Shown: positions 1 through 6,088 of the stretch, one piece after another
Layout of the letters: the number at the start of each line of letters is the position of its first letter
Numbering within the stretch: the stretch's first letter is position 1
Translations under genes and position numbers: made by a program
The notes under the pieces: generated by a model
Told to the model about the DNA's origin: nothing
Databases searched by the model: none
The model's input: the letters and a program-made list of their open reading frames with translations, nothing else
Assembly: GCA_949296785.1 (NCBI GenBank)
Contig: CASFRQ010000214.1
Span: forward strand, 1-9,596
Direction: 5' to 3'
Source: an uncultured Alphaproteobacteria bacterium
Lineage (GTDB): Bacteria > Pseudomonadota > Alphaproteobacteria > CASFRQ01 > SAAU01
DNA: 9,596 nucleotides

Positions 1-47
1 GCTCCTTTTTTAAAAAATTCCCTGACTTCGTTTTTTGTTACCTCCAT
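1..47 (-). CDS. 5' end of a gene cut by the window edge, possibly engB/ysxC
   Basis: An ATG at 45-47 on the minus strand opens a frame that runs off the window after 15 full codons (MEVTKNEVREFFKKG). A strong Shine-Dalgarno, AGAGGAGG at 53-60, lies 5 nt upstream, so a real start here is likely. In many alphaproteobacteria the gene after yidC is engB (ysxC/yihA), a ribosome-assembly GTPase, and a short charged stretch with an FF-KKG-like end before the GTPase domain would fit. The visible part contains no diagnostic motif, so the identity rests on gene order alone. A terminator lies between yidC and this gene, so it probably has its own promoter in 61-200; I could not find one with two good boxes. 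Confidence 0.5.
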   Translation of the reverse strand, partial: MEVTKNEVREFFKKG

Positions 48-197
48 TTTTTCCTCCTCTATTCATATTCTCAAACAAGCGTTCCCTTATTTTATAAGAA
101 AAAACCTTTGGAAAAATCCCTCTGCACTCAACCGGTAAAGTTTAATATTCCTTTTGTCGGATTTTCACCATACAGCCTTCTTTCCGCCTCACTTTTA

Positions 198-232
198 ATG
201 AAAAGGGGCAGGCAAACCGCCTTCCCCTTTTT
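198..232 (-). terminator. Intrinsic terminator after yidC
   Basis: On the minus strand GGGG (224-227) pairs with CCCC (205-208). Inside, after one mismatch, AGGC (219-222) pairs with GCCT (210-213) around a 5-nt loop, and the stem is followed by TTTT. The hairpin begins 34 nt past the yidC stop. The plus strand reads CCCCTTTTT at the same place, so it could work in both directions. It marks the end of the rpmH-rnpA-yidD-yidC transcript. Confidence 0.8.
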
Positions 233-266
233 CCTTTTGAGATAACCATTGGAAAACCAACGGCGC

Positions 267-2009
267 TCAGCGGCGTTTTTTTGCCAAAGCTTCCTTTTTA
301 TCATAACGATACATAATGTACTTTTGCTGGGCAATAGACAAAATATTGCTCCAAGTCCAATAAATCACCAAACCGGATGCCACACGCCCGAACATAAACA
401 TAAAAACGACGGGCATCCATTTTAAAGCCTTTGTCTGGTCCGTTTCCCCGCCCGGCGGCGTTGACAATTTTTGCTGCCACAGCATCGTCAACCCCATCAA
501 CAAAGGCCAAATACCGATATTCAGAAAATCCGGAATCGGCCATTCCAGTAATCCGCCCAAAGTAAAAATGGAACTGGTATCCGGCGCGGACAAATCCTTA
601 ATCCAACCGAAAAACTTTGCCTGTCTCATTTGAATGGAAACGGACAACACTTTGTATAAAGAAAAGAAAATCGGAATCTGAATCAGCATCGGCAGGCACC
701 CGGCAGCCGGATTGACCTTTTCTTTTTGATACAGTTGCATCATCTCTTGATTCATACGGACCTTGTCATCCTTATACCGTTCCTGAATGGCCTTGATTTT
801 AGGCTGGAACTTGCGCATTTTCGCCATTCCCTCATAAGATTTGCTGGCCAACGGAAACAAAAGAAGACGGATTAAAAAAGCAAAAATCAAAATCGCGACG
901 CCCATATTTCCTACAAAATGGTTAATCCATTCCAAAATATAAAGGAACGGTTTGGTCAGGAAGTAGTACCATCCAAAATCAATACCCAAATCAAAACGGT
1001 CAATATCCAAAGTTTCCATATAATGCGTCAACAGACCTATTTCTTTCGGCCCGGCGAAAAAGTGCGCTTTGTCAACTCTCTGCCCGCCGGCGGAAACAAT
1101 AAACGCAGGCGTTTCATAGGAAGCGACAAACACATTCCGACGATCCACATCGCGGTAAGTAAATTCGCTTGTCACCTTCGGCAAAGTCGGGTCATACGCC
1201 AACGCCGTCAGCCAATATTTATCCGAAAACCCAAGCCAACCGCCCGTTGAAGTAAACTTTTGCGTTTTTTCCAAAACAGATTTGTATTTTTCCTCTTCCA
1301 ACCTTTCGTTTAAAACACCGACAAAACCTTCATGGACGGAAGATGCCTGAGCCAAATTCGGATTAACCCGGATAATTTTTCCTACCGAAGAAAGCTCCAC
1401 CGGTTCCTGCGTTTTATTGAAGACTTTATCTTCCACGGCAAACATATATAAATCGTCAACGCGGATAGTTCTTTCAAAAACCAACCCCTCCCCGTTGTCA
1501 TACACAAGGACAAGCGGCTCTTTTTCCGTCAGAACAGCCGTTTCGGCCACCGCCGCCCCGCCCTTCACCTGCCACATGGAAGAAGCAGACGGCAGCTTTA
1601 CCTTTTTTCCTTCTTGTTGGGAGGTATAAACAAATTCGGCGAAATATGCCTGTTCGGAACCGCTGGGACGCAGTAGCTGGACATGAGGGCTCCCCTTTTT
1701 TACTGTCTGATTATATTTTAAAAGCGTTAACTCGGAAATACGCGCGCCTTTCAAATTAACCGCCCCGGAAAGAGTCTGCGTCCGGATAGGAATAAAAATA
1801 TCCCTGACTTCTTCCCTCAAATCTAAGGAAGATTCAGTCCCCTCTTTTTCAACGACCGCCGCCGTTTCCGAAGCCGGTATTTCCACATAGGAGGCCTCCT
1901 TCGGCGTCGGCGCCGCAAAAAAATAATTAAAACCCATCACCAGGCATAAAGAAACAATAAACGCAAGGATTATGCTTTTTTGTTCGGAGTCTTCATCATT
2001 CGGCTTCAT
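267..2009 (-). CDS. yidC: Membrane protein insertase YidC
   Basis: YidC inserts inner-membrane proteins, alone or with SecYEG. The 580-residue length is normal for a Gram-negative YidC. A first membrane segment lies at about residues 11-31, followed by a large periplasmic domain (about 32-345). The conserved 60KD_IMP insertase region begins at about 352. It shows the hydrophilic-groove arginine (R381 in FAFLIRLLLFP), the cytoplasmic helical hairpin (KMRKFQPKIKAIQERYKDDK), the stretch KVNPAAGCLPMLIQIPIF (431-448), and late segments around 498-510 and 532-560. The C-terminus is basic (KKEALAKKRR), as is common for ribosome contact. The start ATG shares ATGA with the yidD stop, a 4-nt overlap that implies translational coupling, and AGGGA lies 7 nt upstream. 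Identification is firm from motifs and neighbours. Confidence 0.98.
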   Translation of the reverse strand: MKPNDEDSEQKSIILAFIVSLCLVMGFNYFFAAPTPKEASYVEIPASETAAVVEKEGTESSLDLREEVRDIFIPIRTQTLSGAVNLKGARISELTLLKYNQTVKKGSPHVQLLRPSGSEQAYFAEFVYTSQQEGKKVKLPSASSMWQVKGGAAVAETAVLTEKEPLVLVYDNGEGLVFERTIRVDDLYMFAVEDKVFNKTQEPVELSSVGKIIRVNPNLAQASSVHEGFVGVLNERLEEEKYKSVLEKTQKFTSTGGWLGFSDKYWLTALAYDPTLPKVTSEFTYRDVDRRNVFVASYETPAFIVSAGGQRVDKAHFFAGPKEIGLLTHYMETLDIDRFDLGIDFGWYYFLTKPFLYILEWINHFVGNMGVAILIFAFLIRLLLFPLASKSYEGMAKMRKFQPKIKAIQERYKDDKVRMNQEMMQLYQKEKVNPAAGCLPMLIQIPIFFSLYKVLSVSIQMRQAKFFGWIKDLSAPDTSSIFTLGGLLEWPIPDFLNIGIWPLLMGLTMLWQQKLSTPPGGETDQTKALKWMPVVFMFMFGRVASGLVIYWTWSNILSIAQQKYIMYRYDKKEALAKKRR

Positions 2010-2275
2010 TTCAAATTCCCTGTTTTAAATATCCCGTCATTTGGCTTTACCTTCCGGACGGCAGGAACCTCGTCCACACCGCCTTCGTGAAAAGGATGAC
2101 ACTTTAATACCCTTTTCAGCGCCAAAAAACAACCCCTAAATGCGCCATGTGCCTTAATAGCTTGCAGCGCATATTCGGAACAAGTCGGGTAAAACCGGCA
2201 ACATCGGATTGTTTTTGAAAATGTCGCCTGATACCCTTTGATAAGCAAAACGCATATTTTCTGCGCCAAATTCAT
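2006..2275 (-). CDS. yidD: Membrane protein insertion efficiency factor YidD
   Basis: YidD is a small membrane-associated protein thought to assist YidC-dependent insertion. The 89-residue product has the family signature CRFYPTCSEYALQAI (26-40) and the second conserved block CHPFHEGGVDEVP (59-71). The N-terminal 20 residues are amphipathic (LAQKICVLLIKGYQATF), as expected for peripheral membrane binding. The ATG follows a GGGGGA Shine-Dalgarno about 7 nt upstream. It ends inside the first codon of yidC (4-nt overlap). It is separated from rnpA by 288 bp, wider than the tight spacing usual in this cluster. The last 15 residues, after the VP motif, are not conserved in the family. Confidence 0.97.
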   Translation of the reverse strand: MNLAQKICVLLIKGYQATFSKTIRCCRFYPTCSEYALQAIKAHGAFRGCFLALKRVLKCHPFHEGGVDEVPAVRKVKPNDGIFKTGNLK

Positions 2276-2563
2276 TAAAAATCCCCCATTTTCATTTATT
2301 TTTTAAAGCCGGCGCCGAATCTTCCGACAACATGAGTTTTTAGACAAGATTTGATTTAAATTAAACCTTCTTTTATAAAAAAGATACAAAAACTTTCTTT
2401 GTCAAAAGATTCTTTAAGGCTTTTTTATAAAATTTTACCAAAAAACCTTCACTCAAAAGTAATTCATCCCGGTTGCCATCCAACCTCATTCTTTAACTTT
2501 ACCACTTTCAACGATAACTGTTTCAAAAAATATCAATTCCAAAAATCCAACTTTTCAGATTAA
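2276..2563. other. AT-rich gap between rnpA and yidD
   Basis: I find no coding frame here on either strand. The minus strand contains a perfect -35-like TTGACA (2400-2405), but the nearest good -10 (TATAAA, 2372-2377) is 22 nt away, so an internal promoter is only a weak possibility. A short weak stem with one G-U pair (GTCGG with CCGGC, followed by TTTAAAAAA) lies near 2301-2325 just before yidD and could attenuate transcription, but it is poor. Otherwise the stretch is A/T runs. Confidence 0.4.
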
Positions 2564-3067
2564 TCACTTTTTTGAAAAAAGCGGTTTCTCCAATTCTTTT
2601 TCAAAAACTGAAGAACCGAGTTCTTGTTCTTCGGCAGATGTCCGGTAAGTCTCTTTTCCCTCTCCAGAAACCGGACCAGCTGAGAAAGATAATGTTTTAA
2701 ACCTTTTAAAATGAGCATTTATCTCGGCAAAAGCCTTTTTCATTTCTCGTTCCATAAGCCGGCTGTCCCTGACAACGCCGGCTGCACGGCCGATAAAAAC
2801 ATAGTCCATTCCTGCCATCCCGCAGGCATTCAACATAGAAAAAACCAAAGCCTTTAACCGACGACGCAAACGATTGCGCACAACGGCATTTCCGATTTTT
2901 TTTGTTACCGTAAACCCCGCACGGGGATAATCCGTCAGAAACTTATCCTTTTGTTTTGCCTGTTCAACAGCCAACAAAACAAAGCCCGGCGTGACTACCT
3001 TCCACCCGAGCTTTGTCAGTAACTCATACTGTCTTCTTTTTTTTATGCGCTGATGAACAACCCGCAT
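2564..3067 (-). CDS. rnpA: Ribonuclease P protein component RnpA, with C-terminal tail
   Basis: RnpA is the protein subunit of RNase P, which matures tRNA 5' ends. The frame is open further upstream to 3103, but that would overlap the end of rpmH. I choose ATG 3065-3067 because it lies 4 nt past the rpmH stop and because MRVVHQRIKKRRQYELL matches the usual RnpA N-terminus. The resulting protein has 167 residues. The RNR signature is clear: GFTVTKKIGNAVVRNRLRRR (51-70), with R64-N65-R66 and a following arginine run that binds precursor tRNA and the RNA subunit. DYVFIGR (88-94) is the next conserved strand. The usual family length is about 110-130; residues after about 122 form an extra, polar, probably disordered tail rich in E, K and S. 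No strong Shine-Dalgarno is seen, which suits coupling to rpmH. Confidence 0.95.
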   Translation of the reverse strand: MRVVHQRIKKRRQYELLTKLGWKVVTPGFVLLAVEQAKQKDKFLTDYPRAGFTVTKKIGNAVVRNRLRRRLKALVFSMLNACGMAGMDYVFIGRAAGVVRDSRLMEREMKKAFAEINAHFKRFKTLSFSAGPVSGEGKETYRTSAEEQELGSSVFEKELEKPLFSKK

Positions 3068-3071
3068 CGGC

Positions 3072-3206
3072 TTAAGCGCAAAGCACTTTGCGTCCTTTTG
3101 CACGACGGGCGCTTAAAACGGCACGGCCGCCTTTTGTCGCCATACGGCTTCTAAATCCATGACGGCGAGCACGAACCAGTTTGCTTGGCTGATATGTACG
3201 TTTCAT
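3072..3206 (-). CDS. rpmH: 50S ribosomal protein L34
   Basis: L34 is a small arginine-rich protein of the large ribosomal subunit. The minus strand encodes 44 residues, the usual length, beginning MKRTYQPSKLVRARRHGFRS and continuing with the conserved RMATKGGRAVLSARRAKGRK block. The tail VLCA is slightly different from the more common K/R-rich or LSA ending. A GGAG-type Shine-Dalgarno (GTGGAGAAG) lies about 4-7 nt before the ATG. It is the first gene of the operon with rnpA 4 nt downstream, and a near-consensus promoter lies 45-75 bp upstream. Confidence 0.97.
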   Translation of the reverse strand: MKRTYQPSKLVRARRHGFRSRMATKGGRAVLSARRAKGRKVLCA

Positions 3207-3251
3207 GGTTCTTCTCCACTTTCTTAAATTAACTTTCCTTTTAGAGAGACC

Positions 3252-3280
3252 TTTATACCTTTTTTCTCATTAAAAGTCAA
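3252..3280 (-). promoter_or_regulatory. Sigma70-type promoter of the rpmH operon
   Basis: Reading the minus strand, TTGACT (3275-3280) is followed after exactly 17 nt by TATAAA (3252-3257). This is one mismatch from consensus at -35 and one at -10. The predicted transcript start is near 3245, leaving a leader of about 40 nt before rpmH. A strong vegetative promoter is expected for a ribosomal protein operon. Confidence 0.8.
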
Positions 3281-3720
3281 CGGCTTTTTTTCTCAATTTC
3301 AGGCTTTTTTCATTTTTTTAATTTCTCCTCTTCTCTTTTTTTCATTAAGTATTTTTTCTTTGAAAAAAATCATCCCGCTTTGATAAAAAAACGGGATTAT
3401 AGCTCTTACATAATAATTCTCTCAGGTCTGAAACGAAAAGAAAAACAAATTCCGCTGTTAAAAACGCCCCCGGAAAGCTGTCCTGCCTTAGAAGCGGAAA
3501 ATAAAAGAAAAAACAAGACGATTCAATTTCTAAAAAAAGTCCTCTGAGGTACGGAAAATCTACTTGAATCTTTTCTGCAAAATTCCGGCTCTTTACAAAA
3601 ACACTATCCCCTGACACGCAAGCGTAAGCCTATCTTAAAACAACGGATTTTTATCATATTTTCCATCATTAAAAAAACTTTTCAGTCATGAAAACCGCTT
3701 AAAATAAAAGTTGCTCAAAA
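3281..3720. other. 440-bp stretch without a convincing gene
   Basis: The stretch lies between the rpmH promoter and the terminator of the 305-residue protein gene. One minus-strand frame of 90 codons (3345-3617, GTG start) is open, but it is phenylalanine-rich, lacks a Shine-Dalgarno and runs through the hairpin at 3372-3397, so I do not call it. The visible structure is that hairpin and an upstream 7-bp inverted pair, TTCCGCT (3450-3456) with AGCGGAA (3493-3499). A lone -10-like TATGAT (minus, 3653-3658) has no good -35. An unannotated small RNA on the minus strand is possible. Confidence 0.4.
3363..3397 (-). terminator. Orphan terminator-like hairpin
   Basis: On the minus strand ATCCCGTTTT (3388-3397) pairs with AAAGCGGGAT (3372-3381): ten pairs including one G-U, around a 6-nt loop. 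Two bases later a run of seven T follows (3363-3369). This has the form of a rho-independent terminator for minus-strand transcription. The nearest upstream minus-strand gene already has its own stronger terminator at 3721-3745, so this one has no assigned transcript. Confidence 0.55.
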
Positions 3721-3745
3721 TAAAAAGGGCGGCTTTCCGCCGCCC
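3721..3745 (-). terminator. Intrinsic terminator after the 305-residue protein gene
   Basis: GGGCGGC (minus, 3739-3745) pairs perfectly with GCCGCCC (3727-3733) around the loop GGAAA, and the stem is followed directly by TTTTTA. All seven pairs are G-C. It starts 55 nt beyond the stop codon. This is the strongest terminator in the window. Confidence 0.9.
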
Positions 3746-3800
3746 CTCCTTCCCGCCGAAAAGACGGAAAGCGTCTGCTGGACCAAAGCATGAAAACGGT

Positions 3801-4718
3801 CTAACCGACATTCTCCCTTCCCATGCCCAATCCGAGGACATGTTTTTTGAAAACATCATGCGCCGCGTTCTCCATCTCCTTTTCCTCCTGGTAAGAGTAA
3901 ATATGGGTTAACATCGCCGTTACCTCGGAAAATGAAGCTTCCCTTTCCTCCGGAGACATGGCGTTAATTAAATGAGCTCTTTGCTTTGCCGTCATGCCGT
4001 TTAAATCAGGCGTTTCCTTTTTCACTTCTCTCATAGAGCTCATCAACAGGGAAGCACCGACCGCATCAAGCTGTAATTGCGGAATAGGCCGCCCCCTTTT
4101 CCCTTTTCCCTTCGGACCTTTTTTGTTTTCTTTTTCATTTCTGTCCAAAGTCGCTTCGGCCAATTCGGAAGTTTTATCCTGATAAATAGCCTTTGCCTTC
4201 TGAGACACCCAACGAGCCTGACGCACGGCAACATTCAACCTGGAAACCAGCTGCCGCGCGGAATCCTTCAAGTGGGCGTATTCAGGTCCCATCTCATTAA
4301 CCTTATTCAAAAAATCGGAAGCGATGGCATATTCGCGCAAAACCAACTGGTAATGACCTACCAAGGAAGAGAGTTCCCCTTGACTGATATCTCCGTCCGC
4401 AAAATATTCATTAAATTGGTCCATTGCGGCGCCGATAAACAATTCGTCATACCCGACGGTCCGACCGAACACATCGGAGAAAGAATCATCCATTCCCGTG
4501 TCATACGCCTTTTTTAACTCTTTTGATTTCTCCACAGAAAGAGCAAGATTTTCCTTTATTTTTTCCTCTTCCTCACGGGACAAAGCCTCATTTTCCTGGC
4601 GTGACAAAAGGTCCTTTTTATATTCTTCTATAAAACGAAGTTCCTGTTCCGCCATCTGGCGGCGCTCTTCCCGCCTGGCTCCTTGGCCAAACATATTGCT
4701 TTTTTGTACCGGATTCAT
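3801..4718 (-). CDS. Hypothetical charged, mostly helical protein (305 aa)
   Basis: I do not recognise this protein. The frame is open to an ATG at 4739, but ATG 4716-4718 is chosen because a near-perfect Shine-Dalgarno, AAGGAGG (4724-4730), sits 5 nt before it. No signal peptide or membrane segment is visible, so it is probably cytoplasmic. Residues 14-75 are very rich in E, K and R with heptad-like spacing and are likely a long helix or coiled coil. Residues 76-190 look like an all-helical domain. A basic, glycine-containing linker (KENKKGPKGKGKRGR, 196-210) joins it to a second helical part (212-300) that includes TAKQRAHLINAMSPEERE. The linker could bind nucleic acid, but that is only inference. 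It has its own terminator and candidate promoter and shares no operon with neighbours. Confidence 0.85.
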   Translation of the reverse strand: MNPVQKSNMFGQGARREERRQMAEQELRFIEEYKKDLLSRQENEALSREEEEKIKENLALSVEKSKELKKAYDTGMDDSFSDVFGRTVGYDELFIGAAMDQFNEYFADGDISQGELSSLVGHYQLVLREYAIASDFLNKVNEMGPEYAHLKDSARQLVSRLNVAVRQARWVSQKAKAIYQDKTSELAEATLDRNEKENKKGPKGKGKRGRPIPQLQLDAVGASLLMSSMREVKKETPDLNGMTAKQRAHLINAMSPEEREASFSEVTAMLTHIYSYQEEKEMENAAHDVFKKHVLGLGMGRENVG

Positions 4719-4723
4719 AATTG

Positions 4724-4730
4724 CCTCCTT
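4724..4730 (-). promoter_or_regulatory. Strong Shine-Dalgarno deciding the start of the 305-residue protein
   Basis: AAGGAGG on the minus strand lies 5 nt before ATG 4716-4718. It falls inside the longer open frame that begins at 4739, which therefore is not the likely start. Confidence 0.85.
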
Positions 4731-4749
4731 TTCGCACATGCTTGTTACA

Positions 4750-4782
4750 ATTATATGATAAGGATTTTTTTTTAAATTTCAA
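4750..4782 (-). promoter_or_regulatory. Candidate promoter of the 305-residue protein gene
   Basis: On the minus strand TTGAAA (4777-4782) precedes two overlapping -10 candidates. TATCAT (4755-4760) has a 16-nt spacer, and the perfect TATAAT (4750-4755) has a 21-nt spacer. The first combination is the more usual geometry. The region between the boxes is a poly-A tract. It lies in the 137-bp gap after yceD. Confidence 0.5.
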
Positions 4783-4855
4783 CAAAAATCGGCAAAATTT
4801 CCGCCGGATATACTAAAAAATAGACAACAAAAAAGACTACCGGCCAAATCGTCCT

Positions 4856-5398
4856 TCACAAATTTTTTTTCAACTTTTCCAAAACGGCGAACGGATTGTT
4901 TCCTTTTTCTTCGTCTGCCTGAGGCGCAGCATAGTAATCAGACAGCTTTTCCCCCTCTGCACACGGATATGGATCCAATTCCAAAGCCAAAAGCTGCGTC
5001 ACAAGTTCTCCTATGTCTATTTCATCCTTTTCCAACTTTTCGGGAACACCTTCCTTCAAAGCGTCTAAATCCGCGGAATCCAATTCTTCTACCCGTGAAA
5101 AATCAACTCCGTCCTTTGAAAAAAACTCACAAAACGGCACATCTAAAAAAGAAGAAAACTCCTCCAGGCTCAAGGCGCTGACCTGAACGACGGAAGCCTG
5201 AAAACTCCCCTCCACCTTCACCGGATTCTTTCCCGAAATTCTTCCTTGGGTTTTTAAAGACACTACGGCCGGAATTTTAAAGCGTTCCGCCAATCGGCGG
5301 CATTCTTCCTCTGTCGCTTCCTCCTCAAAATCCAATCCGGCGGCGGGAATACTTTTTAATAAAACAATCCTTGAAAATTCAGGTTTTGACATTTTCAC
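4856..5398 (-). CDS. yceD: YceD/DUF177 family protein
   Basis: The YceD (DUF177) family is linked in other organisms to 23S rRNA accumulation or ribosome assembly; its mechanism is not settled. The 180-residue product fits the alphaproteobacterial form. It opens SKPEFSRIVLLKSIPAAGLD, has the central VEGSFQASVVQVSALSLEEF (62-81), an acidic stretch (96-127), then the hallmark DIGELVTQLLALELDPYP (128-145) and the C-terminal NPFAVLEKLKKNL. The cysteine common in the central block (CVVTLEP-like) is replaced here by SALSLEE. The start is uncertain: GTG 5398 has GAGGA 7 nt upstream, while ATG 5392 has AAGG 5 nt upstream; the two differ by two residues. It is divergent from bamE across 65 bp, as in many alphaproteobacteria, but the cytochrome bc1 chaperone gene often found between them is absent. 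Confidence 0.92.
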   Translation of the reverse strand: MKMSKPEFSRIVLLKSIPAAGLDFEEEATEEECRRLAERFKIPAVVSLKTQGRISGKNPVKVEGSFQASVVQVSALSLEEFSSFLDVPFCEFFSKDGVDFSRVEELDSADLDALKEGVPEKLEKDEIDIGELVTQLLALELDPYPCAEGEKLSDYYAAPQADEEKGNNPFAVLEKLKKNL

Positions 5399-5463
5399 CT
5401 TATTATCCTCTTTTTTTTTCTTTTCTTTTCATTTATATATAAAAAACTAAGGAGAGACTCAAG
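5399..5463. promoter_or_regulatory. Divergent yceD-bamE intergenic region
   Basis: Promoters for both genes should lie in these 65 bp or just inside the genes. A pyrimidine tract (plus strand, 5409-5430) is followed by an AT-rich TATATA-type -10 candidate at 5435-5440. I see no matching -35 for either direction. The bamE Shine-Dalgarno AAGGAG is at 5449-5454. Confidence 0.4.
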
Positions 5464-5904
5464 ATGAAAATATATATGCCTTTTTATATTCTGGGGATAG
5501 GCTTTGCCTGTTTTTGCACTTCATTGTCCGGGTGTGTCAGAACGCAGATCGGCGATTACCCGCCGGAAGAAAGAATTGCCCTTTTGAAAAAGGGGGTTCA
5601 TTCGGATGAACAGGTGGCTCGGATACTCGGTTCACCCGCGACGACAACGGTTTTTGCGCCGCCTTCCTTCGTCTATGTTAAAGCAATGCAGGAAAGAACG
5701 GCTTTTATGCCGCCAAAAACCGTGGAAAGGAAAGTTTTGGTCGTTTCTTTTGATAATTCCGGAAAAATAAAAGACATTCAAACTCTCTCCCTTCAAGACG
5801 GACAAAAGGTTTCTTTCTCCGAGCAACATACGCCGACCGCCGAAAAGGAATTGAGCATTATGGAGCAGTTGTTGGGTAATATCGGCCGGTTCAGCGATTA
5901 TTAA
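5464..5904 (+). CDS. bamE: Outer membrane assembly lipoprotein BamE (SmpA/OmlA)
   Basis: BamE is a lipoprotein subunit of the BAM complex that folds beta-barrel proteins into the outer membrane. The 146-residue precursor has a lipoprotein signal peptide with lipobox LSGC (21-24), so C24 would be the acylated N-terminus. The SmpA/OmlA fold starts with KKGVHSDEQVARILGSP (42-58), the helix-turn-helix that opens the domain. Strands follow, including ERKVLVVSFDNSGKIKDI (88-105). The C-terminal HTPTAEKELSIMEQLLGNIG (122-141) followed by RF matches the extra tail seen in alphaproteobacterial BamE. The ATG has AAGGAG 9 nt upstream. It is divergent from yceD and appears to be a single-gene unit; I see no clear plus-strand terminator after it. 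Confidence 0.95.
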   Translation: MKIYMPFYILGIGFACFCTSLSGCVRTQIGDYPPEERIALLKKGVHSDEQVARILGSPATTTVFAPPSFVYVKAMQERTAFMPPKTVERKVLVVSFDNSGKIKDIQTLSLQDGQKVSFSEQHTPTAEKELSIMEQLLGNIGRFSDY

Positions 5905-6022
5905 GCTCTTTCCAGATTCAACCATAATGAAAGTTTTTCCTGCAATCACCTTGTATCCGGCAGGCGACAAGATATTAGTCCCTTGCTGTAAAAATGTTTT
6001 TCCAAATTAATTTTATGTAAAA

Positions 6023-6046
6023 GGGCCGCCTCAAAACAGACGGCCC
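6023..6046 (-). terminator. Intrinsic terminator after the 55-residue gene
   Basis: GGGCCG (6041-6046, minus reading) pairs with CGGCCC (6023-6028), with two more pairs inside after a mismatch, and TTTT follows directly. Outside the T run, TATGT and ACATA flank the hairpin and could extend the pairing. It begins 42 nt after the stop of the small gene. On the plus strand it lacks a T run, so it is a poor terminator for bamE. Confidence 0.7.
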
Positions 6047-6088
6047 ACATAAATATAGGACAAAACAAAATAAAATAAGGAAACGAGA

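Noticed and set aside
2372..2405. TTGACA with TATAAA as a promoter for yidD
   Set aside because: The spacer is 22 nt instead of 16-18; the same kind of pairing (TTGACT with TATAAA, 22 nt) occurs before the 55-residue gene, as expected by chance in AT-rich DNA.
3345..3617. 90-codon minus-strand open frame upstream of rpmH
   Set aside because: GTG start without a Shine-Dalgarno, phenylalanine-rich low-quality composition, and it reads straight through the terminator-like hairpin at 3363-3397.
3207..3720. Replication origin near rpmH
   Set aside because: rpmH lies beside dnaA/oriC in some bacteria, but I found no cluster of TTATCCACA-like boxes here and no dnaA gene in the window.
4389..4409. 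EF-hand-like stretch (ADGDISQGEL) in the 305-residue protein
   Set aside because: When aligned to the calcium loop, the third ligand position is phenylalanine and the first is glutamate, so it is probably a chance match.
5632..5970. 112-codon minus-strand frame opposite bamE
   Set aside because: It is the antisense shadow of a well-supported lipoprotein gene, and its product looks random.
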